NCBI GenBank assembly: GCA_018400675.1
Contig: JAGYMG010000022.1
Coordinates: 1 to 8,334 of the forward strand
Origin: a bacterium
GTDB lineage: Bacteria; Patescibacteriota; Minisyncoccia; Minisyncoccales; CG1-02-41-26
DNA: 8,334 bases
Direction: 5' to 3'
Shown here: positions 1 through 6,300 of the stretch, in pieces
Layout of the letters: every line of letters begins with the position of its first letter
Numbering within the stretch: the first letter of the stretch is position 1
Translations under genes and position numbers: made by a program
The notes under the pieces: model-generated
Told to the model about the DNA's origin: nothing
Database searches by the model: none
The model's input: only the letters and a program-made list of their open reading frames with translations

Positions 1-355
1 TTCTAGCTTTGCCTTCGCTTATCTTCTGATCCATCCGCTCATGAAGGCCATGAGAGCGGCGGACCACATTTCTTCCAGGTGAACCTGGGCCGCGAACCGT
101 ATTACTTATGCCTGATAAGGCTAGTTGAATCGGTGAAGAATCCTCACGCTGCCTAGTTGGCTTATCAGGCCGCAGATATTGGTCTGAAACTTTATCTAAA
201 CTACGGATATATTGGGTAAATTGCATAGAACTGGAAGAACCGGCGCTAGATAAAGGCATAAAACCGCTAGCCGGCAATGGCATTTGCGGTATCTGCGGCA
301 AAGCCTTAAATGGCGCTTCTGGAAATACGGTATTAGCCGGTATCTGGTCTTTTTC
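1..355 (-). other. Pro/Ser-rich then Arg-rich low-complexity segment
   Basis: Residues about 2660-2777, the last visible part, include the repeated-looking proline stretch PEAPFKALPQIPQMPLPASG, then SSAGSSSSM, and then a basic stretch with VRGPGSPGRNVVRRSHG. The composition suggests a disordered linker or a site for cleavage or binding. The reading frame continues past the left edge, so this is probably a linker between the nucleotidyltransferase domain and further domains, though it could be near the C-terminus. Confidence 0.5.
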
Positions 356-3300
356 GTTCCCATTTAAGCCTAATTGACCAATCAAATCGTTTAAGCCTGT
401 CTTTTCAAATACCTTATTAATCTCTTCTCTTTCTAAACCATTGTATTCTTTGCCGGCTAATGCTATTTTCTTTAGCTGATTTTCAATTGATGGAGCAATC
501 GCTCTTGATAGGCTACTATTCTGTAAATCCTCAAAGGTTAAATTAACTTTTCCTAAATCATTCTCAAGTTGGTTTCTAGCCGCCGCTGTCATTTCTCTCA
601 ATTCGTCGATAAACCTCTCTTTGGAATATTTATAGACTAAACCGCTGTTATCAAACCTTGCCAATATTTTAACCGCCCTTAAAACGTTATCTATCGGATC
701 CAAATTAATTGTAGCCTCTTCTGAGCTTTCTCTGGTTGCCTCAGAAGAAACAAATGCTATAGTTTTATTTTTGGCATCTTCTAAAAATTGAGGCGCTCCC
801 TGAACTATACCTTCTAATGGATACCATTTAATTTTTTCCAATGTAGTTTTCTTATATACTGTCTCCTGTCTTAAGAAATCTGCTTCTATGCCTAATTTTC
901 CAAATTCTTGAGAAAATACTTGCTCAAGGTAATCCTTATTTTCTTCGGAAATATTTTTGGAAAAGATTAAATCTACATCAGAAAAAGACTCTTTTCCAAA
1001 AATTAGCGAAAGTAGGCTGCCTCCTCCAACACTCACTTTATTGATATCATCAAGATATCCGGAGGGAACAACTTCTTTTACCCTTCTAAATCCTTCCTCG
1101 ATTCGTTCCTTAATAAGAGATGACTGGCCTAAAATTTCTCTATCTTTTATACTCTTTATTACTTTTGAATTATCAAACTCCATAACCAATGTAGGAACTT
1201 TACCTTTTTCGCCCTTTAAGGACCATAATAGATATCTGTTTAATAACGGGCGGGGAGAATTAGATCTCTGTTCCACAAAACCTTGTTTTTTGGCATACTT
1301 TAATAAAGAAGGTATGTTGGTCTCAACTACTAATCTCTTAAATCCTCTATTACGCAATTCGGGAATCTTTTCCTTAATTTCTGCGATGCCTTTTGTCAGC
1401 CCCCGTACCAATTGCCTTCTGTCAGTGGTAGAAAGAGATACGTGCGGCCGCAACGAGGTGCCTATATTAGTATTTTCTAAGCCTAATACCTTTAAAACAC
1501 CTTTTTCCCTTAAAAGGCCGGACCAGCCACGCTCTAATAACAGGATACCGTCGCCAAAGCGAGTAGTTCTTCCCGTTAATAACCCTAACGCATTAGACGC
1601 TTTCTCATGCCACAATAAAGCTCCCGTGGCTCCGGCTGCCAAAGCATACTCCTTAAATCCCATAGTAGATAAGTTTCTGATAAGATCGCCTTCAACAAAA
1701 AGTTCGGTACCTGCCGCTAAGCCAACTGCCGCTGCTATAGGGGTAATTATATATCTCTTGTAATCAGATAAAGACCTCAAGCTGCTTGAACTCTGCTTAG
1801 ATACTTTTATACCAGACAAGCTCTGAAAAACTTTAGTCATGACATTTTCTTTTCCAACCGAGGAAGAAGCAAACTCTCCTGCATCTCTAGTTTTTAATCT
1901 TTCCCTTAACTCTATATTTGCCCGGTAAGTTTTGTTTTCTTGGCCGCTAAACCCTTTAAACCTGCCTAAATAAACCGCCTGCCCAAGTAATTCTGAATAA
2001 GCAAGATTAGTTAAAGCATGGCTGGTAAGTTGATTAAACTCATTCTGAATAGCTCCATCGCCTAAGCCAAGGAAAATTCCTCTTTCAGCGGGTTTCCTAA
2101 ATATTGACAAACCAGCCATAGCTTCCAGAGAAAGCCACCTTGCTATACTCTCGGTCCTTCCTATTCCAATAGAAAAATCACGATTTACATTACCTTGTTC
2201 ATCAATATACAAACCGTTTTTATGGCTGGCCAAATGAAACAACTCATGGACTATATTAAATTGACCAATCAAGTTATTGCGTCCTTTGGTTAACTTCCAA
2301 GGATTAGATAATTTAATATTAAAGCGGAAATTGAGATATGGATCTACCTGGCTAGGAAACCAAAGAGCGTATTTATCTTTACTTGTCTCAGGCTGTTGAT
2401 TGTGAGCGCTAACTCCATATTCGTTACCTTCCCGAACATCAAAAAACCGCGCCCAGGGAGTAACCTGAGCTTTTATGTCTTCAGGTAATAACTGGGTTTT
2501 AGCACCTGCCTTCTCCTCCATTATTTTATTTACATAAGCAATATTTCCAAACTTTTCATCAAACAGGCGCTTCTCCAGCTCTCTTTGTTGAGCCTGATAT
2601 GACTTTGTATCTAACTGCCTGGCTAAATCAAAAATAGATAAAGCATCATCCAATCCAAATTTTTGCTTTACTTGTTGATAGATTTCTGAATCATCTTTTA
2701 GAGCTTGGGTATCTTCCAGCCAACCATCAACTTCTTTATTTAGCGCTGTAAACAATTCCTCTTCGCTTATATTTACACCTATCTTTTGAAGCCCGCTGTT
2801 AACAATGCGCGCTATTTGTTTAAGCTTAGAGCTTAATTCTTCCTCATTTTTTACTCTGTTAAGAAGCCAACCAGCAAAGGTAATTTCGCGCTGTCCTTTA
2901 ACTTTTTCTCCTACAGCATTCATCAAATCATTACGTAAAGATTCTAATTCCGTATGCGCTTGAACTAAGCCGTCAATATATTTTTGAGTAATAGCAACTA
3001 CCCGGTCATAGAGCCTGCCGCCGGCTAATCTTTCAAATTTTCCAAGCCCGCCGGTGTTTCTTTGTTTATCTAGATCACCCAGCCGAGCCATCTTAGCCTC
3101 AACTTCCTTAATTGCCGCGCCTAACCCGGAGTTATAAGAAACAAAGGAAACCGCTAAATCTAACCGCGCTTGCGCCTTTGTTCTCCTTTCCTGTCCCTCG
3201 TCTTTATATTTGGAAAGCCCTTTTTGAGCTTCTTTCTCTAAGCCTTCTTTCCATTGATTTAAAGCTTCCTGATCAGCAAATTTCTTCTCTTTTATATAGG

Positions 3301-6300
3301 TAAGGATAATCTCACTAACCGCCTGCATTGAAATATCATCACTAGCCTCTATTTTCTCGCCGTTTTCTTTTAAAATAATCGATTTATTCCCCCTTAACCA
3401 TTGAGTCAAGTTGTCTTCTCCGGCCCGGCTTGCAAGCGCAATAATTAACACTTGACTTTTTCTTTGAAACTCAGCCTCATCTAACCCGGTTTCTGCGAGA
3501 AGTCGATTCAAAGAATCAACCAGATAAGAAGTGGATTGGGATTTCGCTTCTGCAATTTGTTTCTTCCTCTCCTCTCTTTCTTCTCTGTTTTTAACAGAAA
3601 TAGTAAGTTTATCCCTTAACTCTTTTCTAACCCAGTTCTCTTCATTATATATATTTCTTCCCCCAGCCAAATCTTTAAAAATATCAACTGCTGCTTGCTC
3701 AACCTGATTTACTTCCGGCATAATTTTTGCTTTCTGAGCAGCGGTAGAAAACGGTGCTAGAGCGATATCTGAATTTAACCAAGCTTTTAAACTTTGCTGA
3801 GGCACGTTTGCCGCTATATTTTCCGCAGCAAACTCTACTGCTTTTTTCTTAAAACTACTTGTTTCAATACCTTCTAGATAACTTACCGGCAATACCCCTT
3901 CGCCTACCTGATAAGCGCCTGCCTTCTTTATATATATACCTTTATCACTGCCTAGCCATATCCACTCTTCCTTAGAACTCTCCCAACTCTCCTTATCAAC
4001 TTCTACGATATCCCTGCCTAAAGAAGAATCCCCCGGCATCCCAACTTCAGCCAGAACCGCTACCTTCCCTTCGCCGGCTGAACGGCCGATCACTCCGGCT
4101 AGATAATTATTAACTTTTATCTGGTTAAGAAGATTTGCATTTATAGTGCTGAAACCAAAACTTAATTTTAAGGCTAAATCAAGGCCAACGCCATATTTTT
4201 CGGAAATGGTACGAAAATCAGCTAAGCTTTTATTTATGCCAGCCTTGCTCTTTAGAATATCGTAAATTTTAGCCTTTTGCGTTTCATCAACGTCTTCTAA
4301 ATCCATATCAGAAGAGTCTGCCAAATTCATAAACGGCCCCGTAATCCCGCCTTTTTTGTCGATATAACCACTCTTTACTAATTTATTAAATATTTCTTTT
4401 GCCTTTAGTTCACCAATTCCTTCAAAATCAGAAGGGGCAGCAGGCGCAGATATCAAGCCTTTTAAGTCAGAGGCTAACTTCGAGAGGTTTTTGCCTGCCT
4501 TAGACGCCTTAGATAAATCTCCCTCAAGGCTTCTATCGGTAAATAATTCGTTTATCCCGGCTAAATTAAATTTTTTATAGCCTGTTTTTTCAAGTTCATC
4601 TATATAACCGTAGTTATCAATGGCCGCCTGCGCTAACTGAGGCATAAGCAATGAAACAACTTCTGGTTCACTAATTCCTATTTCATCAGCGATACCTGAC
4701 AATTCGCTGCGGCCAACCGCTTTTAACCTCTGTTGAAAAACCTTTTCGGTAAACCAACTCCCGGCTCCTAACGCTGTCCTTGTCAAAAGCCCTTCACCTT
4801 GGGATAAAGATACCTGCTCATTAAGGCCGGCCTGGCTATCAACAATATTAATTAACCGTTTTATTTTCTTGGAAGCAACAATTTTTTCATAGGTGCCAGA
4901 GGCGTTTTGTTTCAAATATTCTAAAACTTCGGTATCTTTCTCAGAATGGGTAAGTTCGGCTAACTTATCCAGGCTTATCTGCCCGGCTCCGGCTTTTGAT
5001 AGCGCGGCCTGTAATTTCGGCGCGGCCTGTGCCGAACCTTCTAAGTCAAACTTCGGACTTACCGCAAAATAAAGAGTAGGTAAAATATTGCTATTTAATT
5101 GGGTATAGGGATTAGCTATTCGGTTAAGGCCTTCGGCACTAAGAACAAAATCAGGCTGGGCTAATTGAGCTTGCAGGCCTTGTATTGCCCCGTATAAGGC
5201 AAATAGTTCCTTTTGCTCAGGACTAAGGCCGTGATACTCGGCTAAAGCCTGAGGTAAGCTGGCTGCTTGGCCGTCATAGCCGTAATCACTCCCCCGGCTT
5301 AATAAAAGAGTGGGAAGCTGAAAACCGTTTACTTCTCCGGCAGGGCTTATCGCGCCTTCTAAACCGGTTACAGCCTGCTTTAAATCATCCGGCAACTGAC
5401 TAACAGCCGGCAGTAAAGAAGTAATGAATTTGTTCCACTCGGCAGCGCCGGCATCTAACCCCTGAGATTCTGCGTCTCTTATAGCTTTTACTATTTCTTC
5501 CCGGGCCGGCTTTCTTCCCGATAACCCTAATTTTTCTAATTTGGAAGAAAATTCTCTAACCTGGCCCACAACCAGCCCTTCTCTTGAAGATAACCCGGAA
5601 TGGCTGCCGCCGGTGCTAACCTTTTTTGAAAGCTCGTCGCGGGAATAGTTCTTGTTTATCCGCGCAACCACCTGGTCAAAACGAACCTTAAGTAACGGCT
5701 GGTTAGTTTCTCCCGGCCGCTTATCTGCCGGATTAATTTCTGCTTTGTTAAGATAATCCCTGATTGCCCTAATATACTCCTTGTTTTCTCCACTCAGCCT
5801 TGCAAATAAATTGCTTTTTTCGCTCCTTCCCGGGACAAACAAACGGGTGGTCAAAATAGGTTTAATTCCTGCTTCCTTGTTCCCTAAAAGAAGTGCCTTG
5901 ATATGGGTTATGTCCCCTTTAAGCAGTTCAGATACTTCTCTTTCTTCTCTGCCGAACCTGGGCGCTTCGGCCCGCGCGTTCTGAAATTGATCTTTCATTT
6001 TATATACTGCTCTGGCATCGGAAGAATTGTTTCTTATCATTTGCTCAAATATATGATTAACACCTTCTTGCAGAGAATCATGTAAACTGCGGTATAGCGC
6101 CTGGTTTTTCATCTCTTTTTCATTTTCTGTCAACTCTCTTAACACCAACCTATTTGGAATATCTTGCTTACCTTTTTCTTTTAACCTCACCAATATAGCA
6201 GCTTCCCTTTCTTGAGGGCTGCGGGCGCGGTTAATTGACTGAACGATATCTGTTTTATTGCTGGACTTATCTGCCAATACGATAAATTGGGTATCACTTT

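Noticed and set aside
957..1763. Plus-strand open frame of 268 codons
   Set aside because: It lies antisense to the nucleotidyltransferase, GNAT-like and hydrophobic parts of the giant frame. Its translation is Ser/Pro/Leu-rich with no recognisable motif, as expected for the complement of Glu/Lys/Arg-rich coding sequence.
2503..2530. Internal ATG followed by purine-rich sequence, a possible internal start before the peptidase-like domain
   Set aside because: The purine-rich sequence follows the ATG instead of preceding it, and the upstream frame is open and coherent, so nothing supports a separate gene start.
3931..3943. Alternating AT run that could look like a promoter element
   Set aside because: It is inside the coding frame, where it encodes part of GIYIKK, and there is no gene boundary nearby.
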